Assembly: GCF_009829985.1 (NCBI RefSeq)
Contig: NZ_SZZU01000001.1
Span: 124,001 to 188,000, forward strand
Origin: Pantoea sp. Aalb
Lineage (GTDB): Bacteria; Pseudomonadota; Gammaproteobacteria; Enterobacterales; Enterobacteriaceae
Reading direction: 5' to 3'
DNA length: 64,000 nucleotides
Shown here one piece after another: positions 1 through 10,256 of the stretch. A program made the translations under genes and the position numbers. A model generated the notes under the pieces. The model did no database searches. It saw only the letters and a list, made by a program, of their open reading frames with translations, and was not told the DNA's origin. Every line of letters starts with the position of its first letter. Position 1 is the stretch's first letter.

Positions 1-9
1 CGGTAATCT

Positions 10-1164
10 ATGTTAGTTCGCCCTTTAACTATCGCTTGTACTGCAGGTGAAATATCAGGAGATATTCTTGGTGCTGGCCTTATTCGTGCTTTAAAGGCAC
101 GTTATCCTAAAATACGTTTTGTTGGTGTACCAGGACCGCATATGAGAAAAGAAGGATGTGAAGCTTGGTACAAAATGGAAGATATTTCCGTAATGGGCAT
201 CGTAGAAGTAACAAGACGTCTAGTCAGTTTGTTAAAAATTCGTTATGAACTTACACAACGTCTTACTAAACTTCAGCCAGATGTTTTTATTGGTATAGAT
301 GCTCCAGATTTTAACATCACAATTGAAGGTAATCTTAAGCGTATAGGTATTCGTACCATTCATTATGTTAGTCCTTCTATTTGGGCTTGGCGTCAAAATC
401 GTATATTTAAAATTAAACGTAATACTAATTTAATACTAGTATTATTTCCATTTGAAAAAAAATTGTATGATTTATTTAATGTTCCATGTAAATTTATTGG
501 TCATCCTATAGCTGATTATATGCCTCTATCTCCTAATAAATTAGTAATACGTCGTGAATTAGGGATATCTAAAAACTCTATTTGTCTTGCTTTACTACCT
601 GGTAGTCGTAGTGCTGAAGTAGAAATGTTAAGTGCCGATTTCATAAGAGCTGCTCAAATTTTATATTATCGTTATCCGTTACTAGAAATTATAGTACCAT
701 TGGTAAATTATAAACATCGTATACATTTTGAAAATATTAAGTCTAAAATTGCGCCTAAGCTACCAATGTATTTAATAGATGGTAAAAATAGCCGTCAAGC
801 TATGAGAGCTAGTGATGCTACAATTATCACTTCTGGTACTGCGACATTAGAGTGTATGTTGGCTAAATGTCCAATGGTAGTTGGGTATCGTATGAACTTA
901 TTTAACTTTTGGATTGCTAAATTTTTAGTAAAAACTAATTATATTGCATTACCAAATTTACTAGCAGGAGAAAAAATTGTAACAGAGCTACTACAAAACA
1001 AGTGCAATCCGTTAGCAATAGTAGATGCATTAGAGCCACTAATACATAGAGGTCCTAAACGCGATACAATATTGAAAACTTTTAATGAATTACATCAAAA
1101 AATTAGATTAAATGCTGATGAACAAGCAGCAGATGCAGTATTGGAAATAATTAAAAATGGATAA
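10..1164 (+). CDS. lpxB: Lipid-A-disaccharide synthase
   Basis: LpxB is a peripheral inner-membrane GT-B glycosyltransferase that joins UDP-2,3-diacylglucosamine and lipid X to form the lipid A disaccharide. The 384-residue product matches the E. coli length (382). The family signature AGEISGD lies at residues 12-18, followed by APDFN, SPSIWAW and the nucleotide-binding PGSRSAEV near residue 197. It overlaps rnhB by 8 bp, the usual lpxA-lpxB-rnhB-dnaE order, so it is probably co-transcribed with genes left of the window. Its retention implies that a lipid A outer membrane is still made. The identification is very secure. Confidence 0.97.
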   Translation: MLVRPLTIACTAGEISGDILGAGLIRALKARYPKIRFVGVPGPHMRKEGCEAWYKMEDISVMGIVEVTRRLVSLLKIRYELTQRLTKLQPDVFIGIDAPDFNITIEGNLKRIGIRTIHYVSPSIWAWRQNRIFKIKRNTNLILVLFPFEKKLYDLFNVPCKFIGHPIADYMPLSPNKLVIRRELGISKNSICLALLPGSRSAEVEMLSADFIRAAQILYYRYPLLEIIVPLVNYKHRIHFENIKSKIAPKLPMYLIDGKNSRQAMRASDATIITSGTATLECMLAKCPMVVGYRMNLFNFWIAKFLVKTNYIALPNLLAGEKIVTELLQNKCNPLAIVDALEPLIHRGPKRDTILKTFNELHQKIRLNADEQAADAVLEIIKNG

Positions 1165-1774
1165 TTTTATTTACCCTAATGCAAGTAAAATTGCTGGAGT
1201 TGACGAAGTTGGACGAGGTGCATTAGTAGGTGCAGTCGTGGCTGCTGCAGTGATATTAGATCCAGATAATCCTATTGTTGGTCTTGCTGATTCAAAAATG
1301 TTAACAGAAAAGAAACGTCTCGAATTAAACTACCAAATAAAAAATAAAGCTATTGCTTGGAGTATAGCCCGTGCAGAATCAACAGAGATTGATGAAATGA
1401 ATATTTCATATGCTACAATGCTAGCAATTAAGAGGGCAGTTTTAAATCTTAAGACTGTACCAGATTTTGTACTCATCGACGGTAATTATAATTTAACACT
1501 ACCTATACCTTATCAGTCAGTTATTAAAGGAGATATTTTAGTAAAAGAAATTAGTGCTGCTTCTATCATTGCTAAGGTAAGTCGTGACTTTGATATGTAT
1601 GAATTAGATAAAAAATTTCCACAATATGGATTTGCTAAACATAAAGGTTATCCGACAAATTTACATAAAAATAAGTTATTACAGTATGGAGCTATCTCTC
1701 ATCATCGTTGTAGTTTTAAACCAGTACGCAATGTCATAATTAAAACAAAAAACTATTCAACTACCATAATATAA
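1157..1774 (+). CDS. rnhB: Ribonuclease HII
   Basis: This enzyme cleaves the RNA strand of RNA-DNA hybrids and removes single ribonucleotides misincorporated in DNA. The protein has 205 residues (E. coli 198). The first two catalytic acids, D16 and E17, lie in GVDEVGRG and the third, D108, in LIDGN, at the same positions as in E. coli. The start overlaps the end of lpxB and dnaE begins 12 bp downstream, so it sits inside an lpxB-rnhB-dnaE-accA operon. About ten extra C-terminal residues rich in Asn, Lys and Thr are unremarkable for this genome. Confidence 0.97.
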   Translation: MDNFIYPNASKIAGVDEVGRGALVGAVVAAAVILDPDNPIVGLADSKMLTEKKRLELNYQIKNKAIAWSIARAESTEIDEMNISYATMLAIKRAVLNLKTVPDFVLIDGNYNLTLPIPYQSVIKGDILVKEISAASIIAKVSRDFDMYELDKKFPQYGFAKHKGYPTNLHKNKLLQYGAISHHRCSFKPVRNVIIKTKNYSTTII

Positions 1775-1786
1775 ACCACCATTAAT

Positions 1787-4700
1787 ATGGCTGAACCTCA
1801 TTTTATACACTTACGTACCCATAGTGATTATTCTATAATTGATGGATTATCAAAAATTGAATCACTAATTAAAAAATCAGTAGATCTGAACATGCCAGCG
1901 ATTGCTATTACTGATTTCATGAACTTATTTGGCTTAGTAAGATTTTATAGTATAGCACATAAAGCAGGTATTAAACCTATTATTGGTGCTGATTTCAATG
2001 TTACTAGTGATTTAATGAAAGAGATTACAAAACTTACCATTCTTGCTACAAACAATACGGGCTATCAAAATCTAACATTACTAATTTCTCGTGCTTATCA
2101 ACGTGGTTATAATAATATTATTGGACCAGTTATTGATCGTAATTGGTTAATTGATTTAGGTGAAGGATTAATTCTTTTATCTGGTGGGCGTCGAGGTGAT
2201 GTTGGTCGGAGTTTACTAAAAAAAAATCGTATACTAGCTCTTCAATGTCTTAGTTTTTATCAGAAATATTTTGCTAATAATTATTATCTTGAATTAATAC
2301 GAACTGGTCGTTCCGATGAGGAAACTTACTTACATGCAGCAGTAGAATTAGTAATTACTGAAAATTTACCAGTAGTTGCAACAAATGAAGTTTGTTTTCT
2401 TAATCAAGATGATTTTGATGTACATGAAATTCGTGTCGCTATTCATAATGGATATATGTTAAACGATCCGAAACGTCCTCGTGATTATAGTCCTCTTCAA
2501 TATATGCGCAGTGAAGATGAAATGTGCAAAGTGTTTTCTGATATTCCTGAAGCATTAAAAAATAGTGTAGAAATTGCTAAACGTTGTAATGTTACGATGC
2601 ATCTTGGAGAATATTTTCTACCGCATTTTCCAACTGGTAAAATGACGACTGAACATTTCCTTATCATGAAGTCATATGAAGGCTTAGAAAAACGACTAAA
2701 ATTTCTTTTTAAGAATGACAAATTACGAGAACAAAAGAAAATAGAATATGAAAAACGTCTAAAAATGGAATTAAACGTTATTAATCAAATGGGATTTCCT
2801 AGTTATTTTCTAATTGTTATGGAATTTATTCAGTGGTCAAAAGATAAAGGTATCCCAGTTGGTCCAGGTCGTGGTTCTGGTGCAGGATCTTTAGTCGCTT
2901 ATGTATTACAAATTACTGATATTGATCCTCTAGAATTTGATTTGCTTTTTGAACGTTTTCTTAATTCAGAGCGTATATCAATGCCGGATTTCGATATTGA
3001 CTTTTGTATGGAAAAACGTGATCAAGTGATAGACCATGTTTCAGAAATGTATGGACGTGAATCAGTTTCGCAAATTATTACTTTTGGTACTATGGCAGCA
3101 AAGGCAGTAATTCGTGATGTAGGACGTGTACTTGGTCATCTTTATGGTTTTGTAGACCGTATTTCAAAATTAATTCCTCATGATCCTGGTATAACACTAG
3201 AAAAGGCGCTTATTGTCGAACCACAGCTATTAGAAATATATCAATCAGATGAAGAGGTTAAATCTCTTATAGATATGGCACGTAAGTTAGAAGGAGTCAC
3301 ACGTAATGCTGGCAAACATGCTGGAGGAGTAGTAATTGCACCTACTAGAATTACTAATTTTGCTCCTTTGTATTGTGATGAAAGTGGTAATAATCAAGTT
3401 ACACAGTTTGATAAAAATGATGTTGAACATGCGGGATTAGTAAAATTTGATTTTCTTGGATTACGTACTCTAACAATTATTGATTGGGCATTAAAAATTA
3501 TTAATTTAAATCGCATAAAGCACAAGTTAGAACCAATTAATATTTCTACTATCCCTCTAAATGATAAAAAAAGTTTTGATATGTTGCAACGAGCGGAGAC
3601 AACGGCAATATTTCAACTTGAATCACGTGGTATGAAAGATCTAATTAAACGATTAAAACCTGATTGTTTTGAAGATATGATTGCATTAGTAGCATTATTT
3701 CGTCCAGGTCCACTACAATCAGGTATGGTCGATAATTTTATTAATCGTAAGCATGGAAAAGAAAAAATATTCTACCCTGATAGTCAATGGCAGCATAAAA
3801 GTTTAAAACCAGTATTAGAACATACATATGGTATAATTTTATATCAAGAACAAGTAATGCAAATTGCACAAGTACTTTCAGGTTATACTCTAGGTAAGGC
3901 AGATATACTGCGTCGAGCAATGGGTAAAAAGAGACCTGAAGAAATGGCTAAGCAACGCTCAGTATTTCGAGAAGGCGCAGAAAAAATGGGTATTAACGGA
4001 ACCCTATCGATGAAAATTTTTGATTTGGTAGAAAAATTTGCTGGGTATGGATTTAATAAATCACATTCAGCTGCTTATGCTTTAGTTTCATATCAAACAT
4101 TATGGCTAAAAGCACATTATCCAGCTGAATTCATGGCAGCTGTAATGACTGCCGATATGGATAATCATGATAAAATAATTGGTTTAGTAGAAGAATGTTG
4201 GCGTATAGGGTTAAAGGTATTACCACCTGATATAAATTCTAGCTTTTATGCGTTTCATGTCAATAGTGATGGAAATATTTTATATGGAATGGGAGCAATT
4301 AAAGGTGTAGGTGAAGCTCCAATAGAAGCAATTATTGATTCACGTAATAAACACGGTAGTTTTAAAGGAATTTTTGATTTTTGTACACGTATAAGTACTA
4401 AAAAAATTAACCGTCATATATTGGAAAAATTAATTATATCTGGAACATTTGATAGTGTAGGTCTACATCGTGCTGCTTTGATACATGTATTAGATGATGC
4501 CATAAAGACAGCTGAACAGCATTCTAAAGATGAAGCTATTGGCCAAAAAGATATGTTTGGTGTATTAGTTAAAAAACCAGAGCAAATAGAAAAATATTTT
4601 ACTAAAATTAAACCATGGGCAGAAAAAGTAAAGCTTGATGGTGAACGTGAAACTCTTGGTTTATATCTTACTGGTCATCCTATTAATCAATATTTAAACG

Positions 4701-5272
4701 AAATTAAACGATATGTCGGTAACATACGTTTAAGAGATATTCATCCTACAGGCCGTGGTAAATTAACAGTAGCAGCTGGTTTAGTAGTCGAAGCTCGTAC
4801 AATAGTTACTAAGCGCGGTAATAAAATTGGTATTTGTACAATTGATGATCGCTCTGGTCGATTAGAAGTAATCCTATTTACCAAAATTTTAGAAAAGTAT
4901 CATCAACTACTTCAAAGAGATAGAATTTTAATAGTTAGTGGACAAGTTAATTTTAATGATTTTAGTAAAGGTACTCTTAAAATGACAGCTACTAAAGTTA
5001 TGGATATTAATGACGTTCGAGAAAAACATGTCCGAGGAGTTGTAATTTCATTAACAGAGAAACAAATAAATAATAAACTTTTACATAACCTCCGTAAGTT
5101 TTTACGATCTCATCGTTCTGGAAATATTCCAATATATTTTTATTATCAAAAAGATGATGCACGAGCAAAGCTACGTTTCGGTTCAGAGTGGCTAATTTCT
5201 CCTACTGATCATTTATTAAATGATTTAAGATCTTTAGTAGGAGTAGATCAAGTAGAATTAAAGTTTGATTAA
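1787..5272 (+). CDS. dnaE: DNA polymerase III alpha subunit
   Basis: This is the replicative DNA polymerase catalytic subunit. Its 1161 residues match E. coli DnaE (1160). The N-terminal PHP domain starts with HLRTHSDYS at residues 8-16. The polymerase core contains GPGRGSGAGS from residue 359 and PDFDIDF with the metal-binding aspartates D401 and D403, the E. coli positions. A helix-hairpin-helix region and a C-terminal OB fold follow (VAAGLVVEARTI, then IDDRSGRLEV). No frameshift or key-residue loss was seen, so it should be active. It lies 12 bp after rnhB and 12 bp before accA. Confidence 0.98.
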   Translation: MAEPHFIHLRTHSDYSIIDGLSKIESLIKKSVDLNMPAIAITDFMNLFGLVRFYSIAHKAGIKPIIGADFNVTSDLMKEITKLTILATNNTGYQNLTLLISRAYQRGYNNIIGPVIDRNWLIDLGEGLILLSGGRRGDVGRSLLKKNRILALQCLSFYQKYFANNYYLELIRTGRSDEETYLHAAVELVITENLPVVATNEVCFLNQDDFDVHEIRVAIHNGYMLNDPKRPRDYSPLQYMRSEDEMCKVFSDIPEALKNSVEIAKRCNVTMHLGEYFLPHFPTGKMTTEHFLIMKSYEGLEKRLKFLFKNDKLREQKKIEYEKRLKMELNVINQMGFPSYFLIVMEFIQWSKDKGIPVGPGRGSGAGSLVAYVLQITDIDPLEFDLLFERFLNSERISMPDFDIDFCMEKRDQVIDHVSEMYGRESVSQIITFGTMAAKAVIRDVGRVLGHLYGFVDRISKLIPHDPGITLEKALIVEPQLLEIYQSDEEVKSLIDMARKLEGVTRNAGKHAGGVVIAPTRITNFAPLYCDESGNNQVTQFDKNDVEHAGLVKFDFLGLRTLTIIDWALKIINLNRIKHKLEPINISTIPLNDKKSFDMLQRAETTAIFQLESRGMKDLIKRLKPDCFEDMIALVALFRPGPLQSGMVDNFINRKHGKEKIFYPDSQWQHKSLKPVLEHTYGIILYQEQVMQIAQVLSGYTLGKADILRRAMGKKRPEEMAKQRSVFREGAEKMGINGTLSMKIFDLVEKFAGYGFNKSHSAAYALVSYQTLWLKAHYPAEFMAAVMTADMDNHDKIIGLVEECWRIGLKVLPPDINSSFYAFHVNSDGNILYGMGAIKGVGEAPIEAIIDSRNKHGSFKGIFDFCTRISTKKINRHILEKLIISGTFDSVGLHRAALIHVLDDAIKTAEQHSKDEAIGQKDMFGVLVKKPEQIEKYFTKIKPWAEKVKLDGERETLGLYLTGHPINQYLNEIKRYVGNIRLRDIHPTGRGKLTVAAGLVVEARTIVTKRGNKIGICTIDDRSGRLEVILFTKILEKYHQLLQRDRILIVSGQVNFNDFSKGTLKMTATKVMDINDVREKHVRGVVISLTEKQINNKLLHNLRKFLRSHRSGNIPIYFYYQKDDARAKLRFGSEWLISPTDHLLNDLRSLVGVDQVELKFD

Positions 5273-5284
5273 AATAGGAATATT

Positions 5285-6244
5285 ATGAGTTTTAATTATT
5301 TAGATTTTGAACAGCCAATTGTAAAATTAGAAGCAAAAATTGATTCACTGAAATCAATTAACCGACAAAATGATAAATATAGTATTAATTTAGATGAAGA
5401 AGTTCAACGTCTACGTGAAAAAAAAAATGACTTGATTCGTAAAATTTTTTCAGATTTAGATGCTTGGCAAATTGCTCAACTTGCACGACATCCATTACGT
5501 CCTTATACTTTAGATTATATAAATAATGCCTTTATTGATTTTGATGAGTTAGCTGGAGATCGTGTTTATGCAGACGATAAAGCAATAGTTGGTGGCATTG
5601 CACGTCTTAATGGTCGTCCAGTAATAATTATTGGACATCAAAAAGGTCGTGAAATTAAAGAAAAAATTAGACGTAATTTTGGTATGCCAGCACCAGAAGG
5701 TTATCGTAAGGCATTACGTTTGATGAAAATGGCTAATCATTTTAAAATTCCTCTTATAACTTTTATAGATACTCCAGGTGCTTATCCTGGTGTCGGTGCA
5801 GAAGAACGTGGTCAATCAGAAGCTATTGCACATAATTTACGTGAAATGTCAAGTTTAAAAATTCCAATAATTTGTACTGTGATTGGTGAAGGCGGTTCTG
5901 GAGGAGCATTAGCAATTGGAGTAGGTGATAAAGTAAATATGTTACAATATAGTACTTATTCTGTTATTTCACCTGAAGGTTGTGCTTCTATCTTATGGAA
6001 AAATGTTGATAAAGCACCTTTGGCAGCAAAAGCCATGGGCATTACTGCTGATCGTTTAAAAAGATTACAATTAATTGATTCCATAATTCCAGAACCTTTA
6101 GGTGGAGCACATCGTCATCCAATTAAAATGGCTAATATATTAAAAAAACATCTTTTAAAAGATTTAGCAGATTTAGATTTATTAAGCACTCAACAACTAC
6201 TAGATCGTCGTTATCAACGACTCATGACCTATGGTTGTACTTGA
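5285..6244 (+). CDS. accA: Acetyl-CoA carboxylase carboxyltransferase alpha subunit
   Basis: With AccD this subunit transfers CO2 from carboxybiotin to acetyl-CoA, making malonyl-CoA for fatty acid synthesis. Its length of 319 residues equals E. coli AccA. Crotonase-fold glycine-rich motifs are visible (GGSGGALAIGVGD, and DTPGAYPGVGAEERGQ). The start lies 12 bp after dnaE behind an AGGA-type ribosome site (aataggaatattATG). It is the last gene of the lpxB-accA cluster; a 0.5 kb non-coding stretch follows. Together with acpS further right it indicates that fatty acids are still made by the cell. Confidence 0.97.
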   Translation: MSFNYLDFEQPIVKLEAKIDSLKSINRQNDKYSINLDEEVQRLREKKNDLIRKIFSDLDAWQIAQLARHPLRPYTLDYINNAFIDFDELAGDRVYADDKAIVGGIARLNGRPVIIIGHQKGREIKEKIRRNFGMPAPEGYRKALRLMKMANHFKIPLITFIDTPGAYPGVGAEERGQSEAIAHNLREMSSLKIPIICTVIGEGGSGGALAIGVGDKVNMLQYSTYSVISPEGCASILWKNVDKAPLAAKAMGITADRLKRLQLIDSIIPEPLGGAHRHPIKMANILKKHLLKDLADLDLLSTQQLLDRRYQRLMTYGCT

Positions 6245-6742
6245 AAAATATTTCATGATCACTATTATAAATATATATACTATTTTTATTAATTAATTTA
6301 TAATCAATGTGTTAAAAAACATAATATCATTTTTTTAAATGAATATTTAAAAAAATTCTGATATAATAATTATATTATTTCCTATATCTCAATTTTCAGT
6401 ATCATACACAATAATGCTTAAGGATTATTTTTCAAATAAATTCTTTTTAAAAATATTTTTTAATTAATATTTAAATATTATACCTTAACTGAATTTTTTA
6501 CTTTAAAATAAATTATTTAATTCAGATTTGAAGTCTGAAAATTAAAAATCATATTTTCAATTAAAAATAAAAAAATATTGTTAATTAGTATTAATATCAA
6601 TTATTTTATAAATAAAGCAAAAATAAAATTAATTAACTTATATATGTTACTATATTAATTATATTGATTATTAAGCATTAAGCATTAAGCATTAAGCATT
6701 AAAAATTAAAAGTTACATCTTAAGTTAAGGATAATGATATTT
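6245..6742 (+). other. Non-coding spacer accA-tilS
   Basis: This A/T-rich stretch sits where E. coli carries ldcC and yaeR. I see no open frame or recognisable remnant. It contains a short heptamer array (6671-6701) and, at its right end, the AAGGA ribosome site of tilS (6727-6731). A promoter for tilS is likely here, but no clear -35/-10 pair stands out from the A/T background. Confidence 0.6.
6671..6701. repeat. Heptamer tandem repeat (TTAAGCA)4
   Basis: Four perfect head-to-tail copies of TTAAGCA plus a trailing TTA lie about 40 bp upstream of the tilS start. A 7-bp unit in non-coding DNA is a slipped-strand tract whose copy number can vary between cells or strains. Its position could affect tilS promoter spacing or the leader length, but that is inference. 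Confidence 0.9.
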
Positions 6743-8023
6743 ATGCTTTTTTCTGAACTTAATATACTACTGAATCCTAATAAGCATTACGTATTAGCTT
6801 TTAGTGGTGGACTTGATTCTACTGTTTTACTACATCAGCTTATTTGTTATAATCAGCAATTACGTGCATTACATGTTCATCATGGTTTAAGCCCAGATGC
6901 TGATAATTGGGCATTACACTGCCAATTAATTTGTAATCAGTGGAAAATACCTTGTGATATTTTATATATAAAAATTGATAAGAATATTAAAGGTATTGAA
7001 GCATCTGCCCGTGATGCTAGATATCAAGCACTATTTAAAAAATTAAACCCTGGAGAATGTTTACTTACTGCGCAACATCTTGATGATCAATGTGAAACTT
7101 TATTACTTGCTCTAAAACGTGGTAGCGGACCAGCTGGTCTATCATCGATGCCGCAACAACGATGGGTAAATGGACATCTTCATCTACGTCCACTATTAAA
7201 TGTGAGTCGATATCAATTAGAAATTTATGCAACTGAACATAAATTATCCTGGATAGAAGATATAAGTAATTCAGATACTCGTTACGATCGTAACTTTTTA
7301 CGTAGTTATATTTTGCCTTTATTAAAAATGCGTTGGCCATGTTTTAGTACTGCTGTTGCTCGCAGTGCAGCTCTTTGTGCTGAACAAGAAAATCTATTAA
7401 GTCAACTATTAGCTAAAAAATTAAAAACGTTAATAGACGATCAAGGAGCATTATTTTTCCCTCCTTTATTATCCATCAACGAAATTTATCGTAATTCTTT
7501 ATTACGTCGATGGATTGCAATACATGGAGGAAATATGCCATCTCGTGCCAAGTTAAAACACATTACTTATGAAGTGATGAATAGTAGAAAAGATGCATGT
7601 CCGTGTTTACGTTTTGATCAATCAGAAATACGTCGTTATAGAAATAAACTTTATTGGTTACCTGTGTCACCATCCATAACTCACAATACATTAATATGGG
7701 GAAATCGTAATTATTCTTTACAATTACCTCAAAATTTAGGTTATTTAAAAGCAAATAGAGAGATCTCGCGACTTCGTGAACCAAAACAAAACGAACAAAT
7801 TATTATTCGTTTTGAAGCGCATGGCTATTATCATTTATTAAACCGTATAGGTGGAAGAAAAATTAAAAAACTTTGGCAAGAATTAGGTATACCTCCATGG
7901 CAACGTAATCGTATTCCTTTAATTTACTATAATCAAACACTAATAGATGCTCCAGGATTATTTACTACTCGTGAAGGTGCTGCCAATAATGAAAAAGGAT
8001 GGCAAGTAATGTGGATTAAATAA
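6743..8023 (+). CDS. tilS: tRNA(Ile)-lysidine synthetase
   Basis: TilS converts cytidine 34 of the CAU-anticodon tRNA-Ile to lysidine so that AUA is read as isoleucine; this is essential, and AUA is common in A/T-rich genomes. The PP-loop ATP-binding motif SGGLDS begins at residue 21 from the chosen start. I prefer the ATG at 6743 (426 residues) over the one at 6734: AAGGA at 6727-6731 is only 2 nt from the first but 11 nt from the second, and the second matches the distance from start to PP-loop in E. coli (432 residues). The C-terminal tRNA-binding domains are present. Confidence 0.95.
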   Translation: MLFSELNILLNPNKHYVLAFSGGLDSTVLLHQLICYNQQLRALHVHHGLSPDADNWALHCQLICNQWKIPCDILYIKIDKNIKGIEASARDARYQALFKKLNPGECLLTAQHLDDQCETLLLALKRGSGPAGLSSMPQQRWVNGHLHLRPLLNVSRYQLEIYATEHKLSWIEDISNSDTRYDRNFLRSYILPLLKMRWPCFSTAVARSAALCAEQENLLSQLLAKKLKTLIDDQGALFFPPLLSINEIYRNSLLRRWIAIHGGNMPSRAKLKHITYEVMNSRKDACPCLRFDQSEIRRYRNKLYWLPVSPSITHNTLIWGNRNYSLQLPQNLGYLKANREISRLREPKQNEQIIIRFEAHGYYHLLNRIGGRKIKKLWQELGIPPWQRNRIPLIYYNQTLIDAPGLFTTREGAANNEKGWQVMWIK

Positions 8024-8244
8024 TAAATTAATCAATTTTAAATAAATAATTAATAATTATTTACTTTAATAAAGAATATATTTTTATTTTTAATAGAATC
8101 TTCTACTTTTAAAGTAAAAATATTTTTTTATTTAGCAATAATCATTATATGATATTCTACGTTATTATAATTTATTCTAGATATAGATTTATTATGGATT
8201 AATTTTATATGTAAAAAGTTACTTTAAAACATTTATTGATATAC

Positions 8245-9969
8245 TTATTTCTGATAAAAAAAATTCAGTAAAAAATCAATAATATATTCTTGTTTGATCA
8301 TTTGTTTCTTATTTGAAGAACGAGATTTATATTCAATTTCTTTACTATTAAGATTACGATCGCTAATCATTATCATATGTGGAATTCCAATTAATTCCAT
8401 ATCAGTTAACATTACTCCTAAATGTTCTTTACGGTCATCTAAAATCACTTCGATGCCTTTAGACTTAAGTTTTTTATATAACATCTCTGCCATTTGTCTT
8501 ACTTTGAAGGATTTATACATATTAATAGGTAGAATAGCAACTGCAAATGGCGCTATGGTTATTGGCCAAATAATACCTTGATTATCATGATTTTGCTCAA
8601 TTACTGCAGCTACTATGCGTGTTATACCAATACCATAACAACCCATATTCATTATTATTTGGTTATTCTTATTTTGCCCTTGAACAATAGCTTTCATAGA
8701 TGCAGAGTATTTAGTACCAAGTTGGAAAATATGACCTACTTCTATTCCACGTTTGATATATAAAATACCTTTACCGTCTGGACTAGGATCACCTGCTACT
8801 ACATTTCTAATATCTTCTATACGTGGTTCTGGAAGATCACGTCCCCAGTTAATTCCTTTCAGGTGTTTACCATCAATGTTAGCACCAGCACAGAAATCAC
8901 TAATTTTTGCTACTGTACGATCAGCTATTAATGGTATAGTAAGACCTACTGGCCCTAAAGATCCTACATGTACATTTAATATTTTAAAGATGAGATCTTG
9001 AGTGGCCATTTCAATGGGAGAAGCTACAATATCTAATGTTTCAGCTTTCACTAAATTTAGTTGATGATCACCTCTTAATAGTAATGCTACTAGTATATGA
9101 CCACTATCTTCAGTAGCTTTAACTAATAATGTTTTAATAGTTTTTTCAATTGGTATTTTATATTGATTAACTAGATCATTTATTGATTTAACATTAGGAG
9201 TTTCGAATTGTACCATTTTCTGCATAGGTTTTGGTCGCTGACCGTGAGGAGATAATGCTTCAGCTTTTTCGATGTTAGATGCATAATTTGATTCATTAGA
9301 AAAAATTATCTCGTCTTCACCGCTTTGTGCTAATACATGAAATTCATGCGATATATTTCCTCCAATCGCACCAGTAGCAGCTTGCACTATCCGAACATTC
9401 AAACCTATACGATCGAATATTTGACTATAAGCATTGTACATTGCATTATAAGTATCCTGTAAGGATTCTTTGGAAGCATGAAATGAATATGCATCTTTCA
9501 TAATAAATTCACGTGAACGCATTACGCCAAATCTGGGTCTAATTTCATCTCTAAATTTAGTATGTATTTGATATAAATTAATAGGCAATTGTTTATAAGA
9601 GCAAATTTCATTTCGAATTAAATCAGTAATTAATTCTTCATGTGTTGGACTAAAAACAAATAAACGATTATGGCGATCTTTAATACGTAATAATTCTGAA
9701 CCATAGTCTTTCCAACGACCACTTTCTTTCCATAAACTAGCAGGCTGAATTAGTGGCATAGCTATTTCAATTGCTCCAACATTTTGCATCTCTTGACATA
9801 TAATATGTTTAATCTTTTGCAAGACACGTATACCTGTAGGTAACCAAGTATATAGACCAGAAGCCACTTTACGTATCATACCTGCTCGTAGCATTAGCTG
9901 ATGACTGATAGTATCTATATCAGATGAACTTTCTCTTAAAGTCGAAAGTAAATATTGAGTAGTACGCAT
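8245..9969 (-). CDS. proS: Prolyl-tRNA synthetase (bacterial type)
   Basis: This class II synthetase charges tRNA-Pro. The 574-residue product is close to E. coli ProS (572) and has the bacterial-type layout, in which the INS editing domain splits the catalytic domain (central part roughly residues 230-400). Motif 2 is visible around FGVMRSREFIMKDAYSFH and motif 3 around GCYGIGITRIVAA; an anticodon-binding domain ends the protein. It is convergent with tilS across a 221-bp spacer that shows no obvious GC-rich terminator. The lpxB-to-proS order matches E. coli with the intervening genes deleted. Confidence 0.97.
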   Translation of the reverse strand: MRTTQYLLSTLRESSSDIDTISHQLMLRAGMIRKVASGLYTWLPTGIRVLQKIKHIICQEMQNVGAIEIAMPLIQPASLWKESGRWKDYGSELLRIKDRHNRLFVFSPTHEELITDLIRNEICSYKQLPINLYQIHTKFRDEIRPRFGVMRSREFIMKDAYSFHASKESLQDTYNAMYNAYSQIFDRIGLNVRIVQAATGAIGGNISHEFHVLAQSGEDEIIFSNESNYASNIEKAEALSPHGQRPKPMQKMVQFETPNVKSINDLVNQYKIPIEKTIKTLLVKATEDSGHILVALLLRGDHQLNLVKAETLDIVASPIEMATQDLIFKILNVHVGSLGPVGLTIPLIADRTVAKISDFCAGANIDGKHLKGINWGRDLPEPRIEDIRNVVAGDPSPDGKGILYIKRGIEVGHIFQLGTKYSASMKAIVQGQNKNNQIIMNMGCYGIGITRIVAAVIEQNHDNQGIIWPITIAPFAVAILPINMYKSFKVRQMAEMLYKKLKSKGIEVILDDRKEHLGVMLTDMELIGIPHMIMISDRNLNSKEIEYKSRSSNKKQMIKQEYIIDFLLNFFYQK

Positions 9970-10256
9970 TAATATATTCCATAAAAAATAAAATTTTTAT
10001 AGTTAAGAAGTGATCAATGTAGATAATCATCTCTAATGATTATCTACATTGATCATAAGTTTATTTTTAAAAAAAAAAAAAAATTATATTATCGTATAAT
10101 TGAAAAATTTAATATAAATTAAAAATAAAATTTATAACTGGTGTATGAGTATATTAAATTATAAGTATAGTATGATTACCAAAAGAAAAAATATTATTTT
10201 TATAACATACAAATAAATCATCAAGAGTAATGATGAAAATCATTAAATAATTAAAT
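9970..10256. other. Spacer between proS and the pssA remnant
   Basis: This spacer lies upstream of proS and holds a long perfect palindrome (10011-10055) followed by an A13 run ending at about 10083. It also marks the point where gene order switches from the E. coli 4-min block to the 58-59-min block. The proS promoter must lie in or near it. Confidence 0.55.
10011..10055. repeat. Perfect 20-bp inverted repeat, 5-nt loop
   Basis: The left arm tgatcaatgtagataatcat (10011-10030) is the exact reverse complement of 10036-10055, with ctcta between them. Both arms lie between the proS start and the 3' end of the pssA ruin, so the element could once have terminated pssA transcription on the minus strand; there is no U-run directly after it on that side. 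It could also be a repair scar or protein-binding palindrome at a rearrangement junction. Only the palindrome itself is certain. Confidence 0.9.
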
